NCBI RefSeq assembly: GCF_018802605.1
Contig: NZ_CP069161.1
Coordinates: forward strand, 310,001 to 374,000
DNA: 64,000 nt
Origin: Paludibacterium paludis
Lineage (GTDB): Bacteria; Pseudomonadota; Gammaproteobacteria; Burkholderiales; Chromobacteriaceae
Reading direction: 5' to 3'
Below, piece after piece: positions 34,126 to 44,022 of this stretch (position 1 is its first letter; every line of letters starts with the position of its first letter). A program made the position numbers and the translations under genes. Under the pieces are notes generated by a model. It searched no databases, was not told the DNA's origin, and saw only the letters and a list, made by a program, of their open reading frames with translations.

Positions 34126-35886
34126 ATGCAGATCTCGGGAGCAGAAATCGTCGTCCGCTGCCTGCAGGAGGAAGCCGTCGAGTACGTCTTCGGCTATCCG
34201 GGCGGAGCGGTGCTTGAAATCTACGATGCGATCTTCAAGCAGCAGCAATTCAAACATGTCCTGGTGAGACACGAACAGGCCGCCGTGCACGCCGCGGATG
34301 CTTATTCGCGGTCCAGTCAGCGCGTCGGTGTCGCGCTGGTGACTTCCGGTCCGGGCGCGACCAATGCCATTACCGGCATTGCCACGGCCTATATGGACTC
34401 CATTCCTATGGTGGTTATCTCCGGCCAGGTGGCCACGCCGGCGATCGGGCTTGATGCGTTCCAGGAAGTCGACATGGTGGGCATCACCCGTCCGTGCGTG
34501 AAACACAATTTCCTGGTCAAGGACGTGACCGAGCTCGCGGCCACCCTGAAAAAGGCGTTCTACATCGCCCGTTCCGGCCGCCCCGGTCCGGTGGTGGTGG
34601 ACATTCCCAAGGATGTGACCCAACGGATGGCCGAGTTCGCCTATCCGGACTCGGTGGCCATCCGATCCTATGTACCTGTCACCAAGGGGCATCCCGGACA
34701 GATCCGCAAGGCGGTCGGCCTGTTGCTTGGCGCCCGTCGCCCCTATGTCTATGTGGGTGGCGGCGCGGTGCAGGGCAATGCCTCGGAAGAGGTGCGCGAA
34801 CTGGTGCAGTCGCTGGGTCTGCCGTGCACCAACACCCTGATGGGTCTGGGCGCTTATCCAGGATCCGATCCGAAATTCCTTGGCATGCTGGGTATGCACG
34901 GCACGTATGAGGCGAACATGGCCATGCAGCACTGTGATGTGCTGATCGCCATCGGCGCGCGCTTCGATGACCGGGTGGTCAGCGTGCCGTCGCATTTTCT
35001 GTCACAGCCCAAGAAAATCATTCACATCGATGTCGATCCTTCATCGATCGCCAAGCGCGTCAAGGTCGATGTGCCGATCGTCGGCGATGTGAAACTGGTG
35101 CTGCGCGACATGCTCGAGCAATTGCGCCAGAGCGGCCAGCGGCCCGATCCGGATCATCTGGCGGCGTGGTGGAAAACCATCGAGGAGTGGCGTTCGCACG
35201 ATTCCCTGTATTTCTCGCCGTCCAGCGAACTGATCAAGCCCCAATCTGTGGTTCGGGCGCTATACGAGGTTACCGGCGGGGAAGCCATCGTGACCTCCGA
35301 CGTGGGTCAGCACCAGATGTGGGCGGCCCAGTATTACCGCTTCGACAGACCTCGCCGCTGGATCAATTCCGGCGGGCTTGGCACCATGGGATTCGGCCTG
35401 CCGGCCGCGATGGGCGCGCAACTGGCCAATCCGGACTCCGTGGTCGCCTGCGTGACCGGAGAGGCGTCGATCCAGATGAACATCCAGGAACTGTCGACCT
35501 GCAAGCAGTACCACATCCCGGTGAAGATCATCAATCTGAACAACCGCTATCTGGGCATGGTGCGCCAGTGGCAGGAGTTCTTCTACGGCAACCGCTATTC
35601 GGAATCCTATATGGACGCCCTGCCGGACTTCGTGCGGCTGGCGGAGGCATACGGTCATGTCGGCATCCGGGTGGACAAGCCCGCCGATGTGGAGCCGGCG
35701 CTGCGCGAAGCGTTCGCCATGAAGGATCGCCTGGTGTTCCTCGACGTGATCACCGATCAGTCCGAAAACGTGTTCCCGATGATCCAGAACGGCAAGGGGC
35801 TGGATCAGATGGATCTGCCGCCGCACATGCGCGAAATCCAGCAGGTGCCTTTCGAGAACAATCGTGATTACGGCAATATGTGCTGA
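34126..35886 (+). CDS. ilvI: Acetolactate synthase large subunit
   Basis: A 586-residue thiamine-diphosphate enzyme, the first committed step of valine, leucine and isoleucine synthesis. The catalytic Glu lies in EYVFGYPGGAVLEIYDA / RHEQAAVHAADAY. The ThDP-Mg site is CVTGEASIQMNIQELST, with GE in place of the usual GD, a variant I associate with betaproteobacterial enzymes. FAD/regulatory middle domain marks (GARFDDRVV) are present. It heads ilvI-ilvH-ilvC. No leader peptide rich in branched residues was seen in the 198 bp upstream. Confidence 0.96.
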   Translation: MQISGAEIVVRCLQEEAVEYVFGYPGGAVLEIYDAIFKQQQFKHVLVRHEQAAVHAADAYSRSSQRVGVALVTSGPGATNAITGIATAYMDSIPMVVISGQVATPAIGLDAFQEVDMVGITRPCVKHNFLVKDVTELAATLKKAFYIARSGRPGPVVVDIPKDVTQRMAEFAYPDSVAIRSYVPVTKGHPGQIRKAVGLLLGARRPYVYVGGGAVQGNASEEVRELVQSLGLPCTNTLMGLGAYPGSDPKFLGMLGMHGTYEANMAMQHCDVLIAIGARFDDRVVSVPSHFLSQPKKIIHIDVDPSSIAKRVKVDVPIVGDVKLVLRDMLEQLRQSGQRPDPDHLAAWWKTIEEWRSHDSLYFSPSSELIKPQSVVRALYEVTGGEAIVTSDVGQHQMWAAQYYRFDRPRRWINSGGLGTMGFGLPAAMGAQLANPDSVVACVTGEASIQMNIQELSTCKQYHIPVKIINLNNRYLGMVRQWQEFFYGNRYSESYMDALPDFVRLAEAYGHVGIRVDKPADVEPALREAFAMKDRLVFLDVITDQSENVFPMIQNGKGLDQMDLPPHMREIQQVPFENNRDYGNMC

Positions 35887-35894
35887 GGCGGGAC

Positions 35895-37453
<1,559 letters not shown>

Positions 37454-37470
37454 TCTTCCGCCCGTAAAGA

Positions 37471-37500
37471 AATGGCCGGCTTTCATGCTGGCCATTTTTC
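37471..37500 (+). terminator. Intrinsic terminator after ilvC
   Basis: AATGGCCGGC and GCTGGCCATT form an imperfect 10-bp stem around a 6-nt loop, followed by a short T run (TTTTTC). It starts 18 bp past the ilvC stop codon. Confidence 0.75.
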
Positions 37501-37539
37501 TTGCATACTAGCGAGTTGACTGAATCAAATGGAGTTTTT

Positions 37540-38184
37540 ATGGCGTCACATTACCCGCATCCCCTTATCGCCCGTGAAGGCTGGCCGTTCCTGGTGCTAT
37601 CGCTGGCCGCCGCACTCGCCGTGACGGTGCTGGCTGGGTGGTGGTCGGCTCCGTTGTGGGTCATTTTCCTGTTCGTCCTGCAATTTTTCCGCGATCCCGC
37701 GCGTGTCGTGCCCTCCGACAGCAAGGCCGTTCTGTCGCCGGCCGATGGCCGCGTGGTGGTGGTCGGCAGGGCGATGGACCCGTATCGCGGCGTGGAAGCC
37801 CTGAAGATCAGCGTGTTCATGAATGTGTTCAATGTGCACTCCAACCGCAGTCCGGTGGACGGCACCGTTGAAAAGGTCGAGTACCATTCCGGCTCCTTCC
37901 TGAACGCCGCCCTGGACAAGGCCTCGCTGGAAAACGAGCGCAACGCCGTGCTCTTGAAGACGCCGGAAGGCACGTCCATCACCTTCGTGCAGATCGCCGG
38001 TCTCGTGGCCCGCCGCATCCTGTGCTACACGAAAGCCGGTGACGCGCTGAGCCGTGGCCAGCGCTATGGTTTCATCCGCTTCGGCTCGCGCGTCGACGTT
38101 TACCTGCCGCTGGACGCCAAGCCGCAGGTGTCGATCGGCGACAAGGTCAGCGCCACCGAAACCGTGCTGGCGCGTCTTGCCTGA
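37540..38184 (+). CDS. psd: Phosphatidylserine decarboxylase (short form proenzyme)
   Basis: A 214-residue proenzyme that makes phosphatidylethanolamine. One membrane helix is near the N-terminus ([21 protein letters not shown]). The catalytic [10 protein letters not shown] is present. The self-cleavage site is GS in [11 protein letters not shown], where Ser becomes the pyruvoyl group. The length marks the short archaeal-type/Psd-B2 class. It overlaps the next gene (TGATG), so the two phospholipid steps are co-translated. Confidence 0.95.
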   Translation: MASHYPHPLIAREGWPFLVLSLAAALAVTVLAGWWSAPLWVIFLFVLQFFRDPARVVPSDSKAVLSPADGRVVVVGRAMDPYRGVEALKISVFMNVFNVHSNRSPVDGTVEKVEYHSGSFLNAALDKASLENERNAVLLKTPEGTSITFVQIAGLVARRILCYTKAGDALSRGQRYGFIRFGSRVDVYLPLDAKPQVSIGDKVSATETVLARLA

Positions 38185-38915
38185 TGCTCAAGGGTAATAT
38201 GCGCCGCTCGGGCATCTACCTGTTGCCCAACCTCTTTACCCTGGCGGCGCTGTTCGCGGGGTTCTACGCCGTGGTCAGGGCGATGGACGAATCGTTCGAG
38301 GCCGCGGCCGTGGCGATTTTCATCGCCATGATCCTGGACGGTCTGGATGGACGGGTCGCGCGCATGACCCGTACCCAGAGCGCCTTCGGCGCGGAGTTCG
38401 ACAGCTTGTCGGACATGGTCAGTTTCGGTGTCGCGCCGGCGCTCGTCGTATACGAGTGGCAACTGCGCAGTCTCGGCAAATTCGGCTGGATGGCCGCGTT
38501 CGTCTACTGCGCCTGCGCGGCGATGCGGCTCGCCCGCTTCAACACCATGGTCGGCACGGCCGACAAGCGCTGGTTCGTCGGCCTTGCGAGTCCGGCCGCC
38601 GCGGCGCTGGTCGCCGGACTCGTGTGGGTGTCCATGTCCTATGAGCTTTCCGTTCCCCACATGAACTGGATGGCCTGGGGGCTGACCGTTTTCGCCGGCC
38701 TGTCGATGGTCGGCACGGTGCGCTTCTGGAGCTTCAAGGAACTGCATTTGCGCCGCCAGATTCCGTTTTACGCATTGCTGGCGCTCGTGCTCGGCCTGTT
38801 GCTTCTGGTGGCCTCGCCGCCTCTCGTGCTGTTCCTCTTCTTCGTCGGCTATAGCCTGTCCGGCTACATCATGGCCGTCACCGGCATCACCCGTCGACTC
38901 GCCGGCAAGCTTTGA
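38184..38915 (+). CDS. pssA: CDP-diacylglycerol-serine O-phosphatidyltransferase
   Basis: A 243-residue polytopic membrane enzyme that makes phosphatidylserine, the substrate of Psd. The CDP-alcohol phosphotransferase motif DG-x2-AR-x8-G-x3-D-x3-D is seen in LDGLDGRVARM ... FGAEFDSLSDMVSFG. About seven further helices follow. Its start overlaps psd by one base. The stop codon lies in the loop of a perfect hairpin. Confidence 0.95.
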   Translation: MLKGNMRRSGIYLLPNLFTLAALFAGFYAVVRAMDESFEAAAVAIFIAMILDGLDGRVARMTRTQSAFGAEFDSLSDMVSFGVAPALVVYEWQLRSLGKFGWMAAFVYCACAAMRLARFNTMVGTADKRWFVGLASPAAAALVAGLVWVSMSYELSVPHMNWMAWGLTVFAGLSMVGTVRFWSFKELHLRRQIPFYALLALVLGLLLLVASPPLVLFLFFVGYSLSGYIMAVTGITRRLAGKL

Positions 38916-38928
38916 GTTTCTTGCCGGC
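38901..38928 (+). terminator. Hairpin spanning the pssA stop codon
   Basis: GCCGGCAAG and CTTGCCGGC form a perfect 9-bp stem with a 10-nt loop that contains the pssA TGA. There is no T tract. It separates pssA from the convergent C39-like gene and may be a weak bidirectional terminator. Confidence 0.45.
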
Positions 38929-38946
38929 ATGGTCGTTCACGGCGTG

Positions 38947-40038
38947 TTACTGACGAATTTGCACGCACTCGCCTTTGTTCCACGCCGCTTCGAAGGCCTC
39001 GCGTTCGATGTCGACACGCCAGCCATGCAAGGGATCGCGGATCGTGACGACCTCCGTGTTAATCGTATCCACGATGACCACATGTCCCCCGGCGCCACTA
39101 TCCACCGTGACAATTGCCGGGCCATCGGTCTTCAAGGCCTCGTTCAGTTCGTGGAGGGTGCGCACTGAACGAACCACGGGCGCAAGCCCCGCTTCGCGAA
39201 TGTCGGCGAGGATAGTTTGCGTATTGCCCAGATTCCGTGTCCGGAGTGCTTGATTCGGGCTGAATCGGCCAATGTGATCAAAGATCAACATTTCGGCCAC
39301 TGCCGAGGTGCAGCCACGAGTCGCCTGCTGCAGGATCACCGTTTTCCCCCCCGACTGTTCCACTTCGATGCCATCCACCGAACTCGCTGACTGAGCCGGA
39401 TGAATGCGGCGGATCGCGTCGTCGGCAAAAGAATGGGCATAGCCATGGGCGCCGCTGGACGAATAGTTTTTCAACTCCGGCAGCAGGCGCGCGATAAGGT
39501 GATTGACGGGGGAGATCGTTTGCCTGAAAGCCTGCTTGTGGCGTGCGCTGGAGGGTGTGGCGGCGGCATCAATTATCCCGGGTTGGCCGCCATGCTCGCA
39601 ATACAATTTGACGATTTCGTCAATGGTGATCGGTTTTTTACCCTTTCTGGGCATGATTGTGTCCGCTAATCCAACCGGGGGGTAGCTGCGCGGGAATCGG
39701 GAATAGGGTACGCCTAACCGCTCCAGCAAGGCTTGTCGGAATTCGTCGTGCCGAAGGGTGGAATCGGAGTGCGCAGGATGGCGCGCCACAGATGTCGCGG
39801 ATTGGCTTGTGTGGTCAACGGCAGCGGGCATGAACGCGTCTTGTGCGCCTGCAAAGCGTACGGTTTTGGCCGGTATCTGTTTTGCACTTCCTGGTTGTTT
39901 GAGGCATGACTTCAACGGACTCGGGGACAGAGGGCTATTCCCGACAGATGCCGGTTGGCGCTTGCTCTTGGCGCTTGGCATACAGGAAAAGAACGCGATC
40001 AGCGTTTTGACAGTGCTTGAAGCATGGTTTGTTTCCAT
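38947..40038 (-). CDS. C39-like papain-fold cysteine protease, candidate secreted effector
   Basis: A 363-residue protein I do not recognise by name. The last 130 residues resemble a peptidase C39-like papain fold. The candidate triad is Cys243 (RGCTSAVAEM), His319 (AGGHVVIVDT) and Asp335 (TIRDPLHGW), with the His-Asp spacing of 16 seen in C39 domains. Shigella IpaJ and other type III effectors share this fold. The first 200 residues are Ser/Thr/Ala/Pro/Gln-rich, lack a signal peptide and look disordered, as in effectors. The ATG at 40038 (AGGAA ten bases upstream) is chosen; the frame extends to 40170. It sits as a single divergent gene between housekeeping genes, which suggests acquisition. 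No secretion or immunity gene is nearby. Confidence 0.6.
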   Translation of the reverse strand: METNHASSTVKTLIAFFSCMPSAKSKRQPASVGNSPLSPSPLKSCLKQPGSAKQIPAKTVRFAGAQDAFMPAAVDHTSQSATSVARHPAHSDSTLRHDEFRQALLERLGVPYSRFPRSYPPVGLADTIMPRKGKKPITIDEIVKLYCEHGGQPGIIDAAATPSSARHKQAFRQTISPVNHLIARLLPELKNYSSSGAHGYAHSFADDAIRRIHPAQSASSVDGIEVEQSGGKTVILQQATRGCTSAVAEMLIFDHIGRFSPNQALRTRNLGNTQTILADIREAGLAPVVRSVRTLHELNEALKTDGPAIVTVDSGAGGHVVIVDTINTEVVTIRDPLHGWRVDIEREAFEAAWNKGECVQIRQ

Positions 40039-40135
40039 ATGATGGGTTCCTGAAGTGATGGAGGTTACCCATAAGGCTAAGTTGTTATCGGTCCGCAGTG
40101 CTTTCATAAAACGGTGGATTTGCAGCATGCAATTA

Positions 40136-40209
40136 GACAAATTGTCCGTTTGTTGCTGTTTGGACAACATGTTTTGCGCATTTTAAATTGACTGTTTGAC
40201 GTTTTGTCC
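40136..40209. promoter_or_regulatory. Three copies of a GGACAA-N3-GTY element between the C39-like gene and leuA
   Basis: On alternating strands the sites are GACAAATTGTCC (40136-40147, reverse), GGACAACATGTT (40162-40173, forward) and GACGTTTTGTCC (40198-40209, reverse). Read in one direction all are GGACAA-N3-GTC/T. Site 3 overlaps TTGACG/TTGACT hexamers that could be a leuA -35. The arrangement looks like a repeated operator in a divergent promoter. The protein that binds is unknown; the HTH domain of leuA itself is a candidate. Confidence 0.45.
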
Positions 40210-40253
40210 TCGTCGTATGTAGCCTGAAGTCATACAAGCGTGGGGAGAACGTT

Positions 40254-42041
40254 ATGCAACTGGATATTGAACGCCTGATCGATGACCTGGGCGGCCCGGG
40301 GCGGGTGGCCGAGGCGCTGTCGCGCGCGTTTCCCGAGGATCCGGTCTCCCGAGCCGCCATTTATAAATGGAGAGAGAGAGGCAGCCTGCCGGTATCCCAG
40401 CTGAACAAGCTGGCCCAGCTGGCGGCGCGCCAGGGCAAACGGTTCGATTTCAACGACTACCTGAAAGGCGCCCCGGCGGCGCCGCCACAAGGGAGAACTA
40501 TCGATATGGGCGATCGCGTGTATATCTTCGACACCACGTTGCGGGACGGAGAGCAAAGTCCGGGCGCTTCCATGACCCGGGAAGAAAAAATCCGCATCGC
40601 GAGGCAGCTGGAGCGGCTGGGCGTGGACATCATCGAGGCCGGTTTCGCGGCCGCGAGTCCCGGCGATGCCGCATCGATCCGCTCCATCGCCGAGGCCATT
40701 CGCGAGTCGACGGTCTGTTCGCTGGCGCGCGCCAACGAAGCCGATGTGCGCGCGGCGGGCGAGGCCATCGCGCCAGCGGCGCGCGGGCGCATCCATACCT
40801 TTATCGCCACCAGCCCCATCCATATGGAAAAGAAGTTGCGCATGCATCCTGACCAGGTGGTCGAGGCGGCGGTCAGGGCGGTGACAGTGGCGCGCGAGTA
40901 CACCGAGGACGTGGAATTCTCCGCGGAGGACGCCGTGCGCTCGGATCTGGACTTTCTGTGCCGGATTTTCGAGGCGGTGATCGCCGCCGGCGCCCGCACC
41001 ATCAATGTGCCCGACACGGTGGGATATTCGATTCCCTCCCTGTGGTACGAACGGATCCGTACGCTTATCGAACGGGTGCCGGGCAGCGACAAAGTGATCT
41101 GGTCGACGCATTGCCACAACGATCTTGGCATGGCCGTAGCCAATTCGTTGGCCGCCGTGCAAGCTGGCGCCCGTCAGGTCGAGTGCACGATCAACGGTCT
41201 TGGCGAGCGCGCCGGCAACGCCAGTCTCGAAGAGGTCGTCATGGCGCTCAAGACCCGGCGCGATGTTTTCGGGCTGGAATGCGGGATCGATACCGCGCAG
41301 ATTGTGCCGGCGTCCAAGTTGGTGTCGACCATCACCGGCTACCCGGTGCAGCCGAACAAGGCGATCGTCGGAGCGAACGCCTTCTCGCACGAGTCCGGCA
41401 TTCACCAGGACGGCGTGCTCAAACATCGCGAAACCTACGAAATCATGTCGGCCGAGAGTGTTGGCTGGAGCGCGAACCGGCTGACGCTTGGCAAACTGTC
41501 CGGTCGTAACGCCTTCAAGACCAAACTGGCCGAGCTGGGGATCGTGCTGGACAGCGAGGAAGGACTCAATGCCGCCTTTGCCCGCTTCAAGGCGCTGGCC
41601 GACAAGAAGCGCGAGATTTTCGATGAGGACCTGCATGCGCTGGTGTCCGACGAAATGGAGTCGATCGACCGCGAGGACTTCAAGTTCGTCTCGCTGAAAA
41701 TCGCCACGGAAACCGGCGAAGAGCCGCACGCCGAAATCGTGTTCGCCGACCGCGGCACGGAAAAGCGCGGCGTCAGTTCAGGCTCCGGGCCGGTCGATGC
41801 CGCTTTCAAGGCGATCGAGACGATCGCGGGCAGCGGCTCCGAACTGGAGCTGTATTCGGTCAACGCCATCACCAAGGGCACTGAATCCCAGGGCGAAGTG
41901 ACGGTCCGGTTGTCCCGTGACGGCCGCATCGTCAGCGGTCTGGGGGCGGATACCGACATCATTGTCGCGTCGGCCAAAGCCTATCTGTCCGCGTTGAACA
42001 AGCTCGAGAGCGGCGCCACGAAGGTCAATCCGCAGGTGTGA
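40254..42041 (+). CDS. leuA: 2-isopropylmalate synthase with N-terminal helix-turn-helix domain
   Basis: The body (residues 85-595, 511 long) is a normal LeuA that condenses acetyl-CoA with 2-ketoisovalerate in leucine synthesis. It has [13 protein letters not shown], the metal-site motif [11 protein letters not shown], and a C-terminal leucine-sensing domain. Ahead of it, 84 extra residues form a Cro-like HTH ([13 protein letters not shown] ... [20 protein letters not shown]) in the same frame. ATG 40254 has GGGGAGAA upstream; the internal ATG at 40506 that opens ordinary LeuA has its own AAGGGAG. Both a fused and a short form are thus possible. I recall a small HTH domain described in phage proteins and isopropylmalate synthases, but could not check it. 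Confidence 0.92.
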   Translation: MQLDIERLIDDLGGPGRVAEALSRAFPEDPVSRAAIYKWRERGSLPVSQLNKLAQLAARQGKRFDFNDYLKGAPAAPPQGRTIDMGDRVYIFDTTLRDGEQSPGASMTREEKIRIARQLERLGVDIIEAGFAAASPGDAASIRSIAEAIRESTVCSLARANEADVRAAGEAIAPAARGRIHTFIATSPIHMEKKLRMHPDQVVEAAVRAVTVAREYTEDVEFSAEDAVRSDLDFLCRIFEAVIAAGARTINVPDTVGYSIPSLWYERIRTLIERVPGSDKVIWSTHCHNDLGMAVANSLAAVQAGARQVECTINGLGERAGNASLEEVVMALKTRRDVFGLECGIDTAQIVPASKLVSTITGYPVQPNKAIVGANAFSHESGIHQDGVLKHRETYEIMSAESVGWSANRLTLGKLSGRNAFKTKLAELGIVLDSEEGLNAAFARFKALADKKREIFDEDLHALVSDEMESIDREDFKFVSLKIATETGEEPHAEIVFADRGTEKRGVSSGSGPVDAAFKAIETIAGSGSELELYSVNAITKGTESQGEVTVRLSRDGRIVSGLGADTDIIVASAKAYLSALNKLESGATKVNPQV

Positions 42042-42168
42042 ATGCCGCTGGTCCTTGCGGGGCGGGGCGTTTCGGGATCGGGCGCAGCGGCAAACGGCGC
42101 GCCCGGTTTTCTTGCTGGAATTTCGTGGAACCGACCCGATATAGTCTTTTTGCAAGGAAGGGCAGGGT

Positions 42169-42795
42169 ATGGCACAGGGCTATTTCATTACCGGTACCGA
42201 TACCGACATCGGCAAAACGCATGCGGCGGTCCGCCTGATCCGCCGCTGGCGCGAAGAGGGTAAGACGGTGCTGGCCATGAAACCCGTGGCCTCGGGTTGC
42301 GAAGTGGCGGCCGACGGGGAATGGGTCAATGGCGATGTGACCCGTCTCGTTGCGGCCACCGGGCAGACGGATCTGGCCCTGATGAATCCCTACCGTTTTC
42401 TGCCGCCGGTCTCGCCTCATATCGCCGCGCGCGAAGCCGGCATCGAGATTTCGCTGCCGGTGATCGCCGAGCATTACCGTCTTCTGGCCGAATCGGCCGA
42501 TATCGTCCTGGTCGAAGGGGCCGGCGGGTGGTTCGCGCCGCTGTCCGACACGCTCTTCATGGAGGATCTGGCGCGCGCGCTGGATCTGCCGGTGATCCTG
42601 GTGGTGGGCATGCGCCTGGGCTGCATCAACCATGCCTTGCTGACCGCCGCCGCCATCCGCGCCAGCGGGGCTATTCTCGCCGGCTGGGTGGCGAACCGTA
42701 TCGTGCCGGATCAGCCGGCATACGGGGAGAACATGGCGATGCTCAGGAACCGCCTCGACGCCCCTCTTCTGATGGAGTTGCCTTTCGAAGCCTAG
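42169..42795 (+). CDS. bioD: Dethiobiotin synthetase
   Basis: A 208-residue ATP-dependent enzyme that closes the ureido ring of dethiobiotin from 7,8-diaminopelargonate. The P-loop is GTDTDIGKTHAA. The substrate loop is KPVASGC and a further motif is LVEGAGGWFAPL. It stands alone here, apart from bioA, bioF and bioB. It starts 127 bp after leuA. Confidence 0.95.
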   Translation: MAQGYFITGTDTDIGKTHAAVRLIRRWREEGKTVLAMKPVASGCEVAADGEWVNGDVTRLVAATGQTDLALMNPYRFLPPVSPHIAAREAGIEISLPVIAEHYRLLAESADIVLVEGAGGWFAPLSDTLFMEDLARALDLPVILVVGMRLGCINHALLTAAAIRASGAILAGWVANRIVPDQPAYGENMAMLRNRLDAPLLMELPFEA

Positions 42796-42850
42796 TCGGC
42801 GCAAAAACATATTGCGCTGCATCAACAGAAGCCCTTGTTTTCCTTGACGG

Positions 42851-42869
42851 TCTTTCTAATATCGAAAGA
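42851..42869. promoter_or_regulatory. Inverted repeat over a -10-like box upstream of coxB
   Basis: TCTTTC and GAAAGA are exact inverted repeats spaced by TAATATC. TAATAT could be a -10 box, with TTGTTT 16 bp upstream as a -35. This may be the cytochrome oxidase operon promoter with an operator; weak evidence. Confidence 0.35.
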
Positions 42870-42941
42870 AGCCGAACATGCATTTTGCATCAGAGCTTGA
42901 ACAACTTTCGAGACAGAGATGGACGACGAGGGGGGGACAGG

Positions 42942-44000
42942 ATGGCTTTGGCGTTGAACCTGCAAGAGCCGGTGACGCGAATCGCCGCGCAGGAATACCA
43001 CCTGCACACGCTGCTTCTGATCATCACCGGTATCATCTTTTTTGGCGTGCTCGCCGTGATGCTTTACGCCATCGTCCGGCACCGCAAGACCGCCGGCCGC
43101 GAAGCCCGGCAGTTTCATGAGAACACCACGGTCGAGATCCTCTGGACCGTCATTCCCTTCGTCATCCTGATCGGCATGGCCGTGCCCGCCACGCGGACGG
43201 TACTCGAGCAAAAAAGTGCCCGCGGAGCCGACATGACCGTCAAGGTCACTGGCTACCAGTGGAAGTGGCGTTACGACTACATGGAAGAGAGCCTGGGGTT
43301 CATGAGCCATCTGTCGACGCCGCGCGAGGACCCGGCGGCGGTGGCGCGGCCGCATTATCTTCTGGAGGTGGACGAACCGCTGGTGGTGCCGACCGGAAAG
43401 AAGGTGCGCCTGCTTCTGACCGCCAACGACGTGATTCACTCCTGGTCCGTGCCGGCGCTGGGCGTCAAGCAGGACGCGATACCCGGCTTCTTGCGCGAGA
43501 GCTGGTTCGTCGTCGACAAGCCGGGTGTCTATCGCGGGCAGTGCACGGAATTGTGCGGCAAGGACCACGGCTTCATGCCGATTGTGGTCGATGCCCGCTC
43601 TCCGCAGGATTATGCCCGATGGCTCGATATCAAGAAAAAACAGCAGCTCGCCGCCGCCGACGATCCGTCCAAAGTCTGGTCACTGAAGGATCTGGTGGCG
43701 AGAGGAGAGAAGGTTTACGCCCAGAACTGCGTCGCCTGTCACCAGGCGAACGGCAAGGGCATTCCGGGCAGTTTTCCCGCGCTGACCGGCTCGGCGATCG
43801 TCACCCGGGACAAGGCGGCGCATATCGATATCGTTCTGAACGGCAGCCGCCGCAACGCCGCCATGCAGGCCTGGGGCAAGCAGTTGTCCGATACCGAGCT
43901 CGCGGCGGTGATTACTTACGAACGCAATGCCTGGGGCAACAACACGGGCCAGCTGGTGCAACCGGCCGAGATCCGCAAGGCCCGGGCGGGCGCTTCCTGA
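42942..44000 (+). CDS. coxB: Cytochrome c oxidase subunit II with fused cytochrome c domain
   Basis: A 352-residue subunit of an aa3-type terminal oxidase (caa3-like arrangement). Two membrane helices are in the first 90 residues, followed by a periplasmic cupredoxin domain with the CuA ligands (HSWSVP; GQCTELCGKDHGFMP). A C-terminal class I cytochrome c domain has CVACH at residues 263-267 and a later Met ligand (AAMQAWGKQLS region). It takes electrons from cytochrome c and passes them to subunit I. No cleavable signal peptide is obvious. It leads the cox operon. Confidence 0.95.
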   Translation: MALALNLQEPVTRIAAQEYHLHTLLLIITGIIFFGVLAVMLYAIVRHRKTAGREARQFHENTTVEILWTVIPFVILIGMAVPATRTVLEQKSARGADMTVKVTGYQWKWRYDYMEESLGFMSHLSTPREDPAAVARPHYLLEVDEPLVVPTGKKVRLLLTANDVIHSWSVPALGVKQDAIPGFLRESWFVVDKPGVYRGQCTELCGKDHGFMPIVVDARSPQDYARWLDIKKKQQLAAADDPSKVWSLKDLVARGEKVYAQNCVACHQANGKGIPGSFPALTGSAIVTRDKAAHIDIVLNGSRRNAAMQAWGKQLSDTELAAVITYERNAWGNNTGQLVQPAEIRKARAGAS

Positions 44001-44022
44001 CTTCGCCACGGAGGATCCACTC

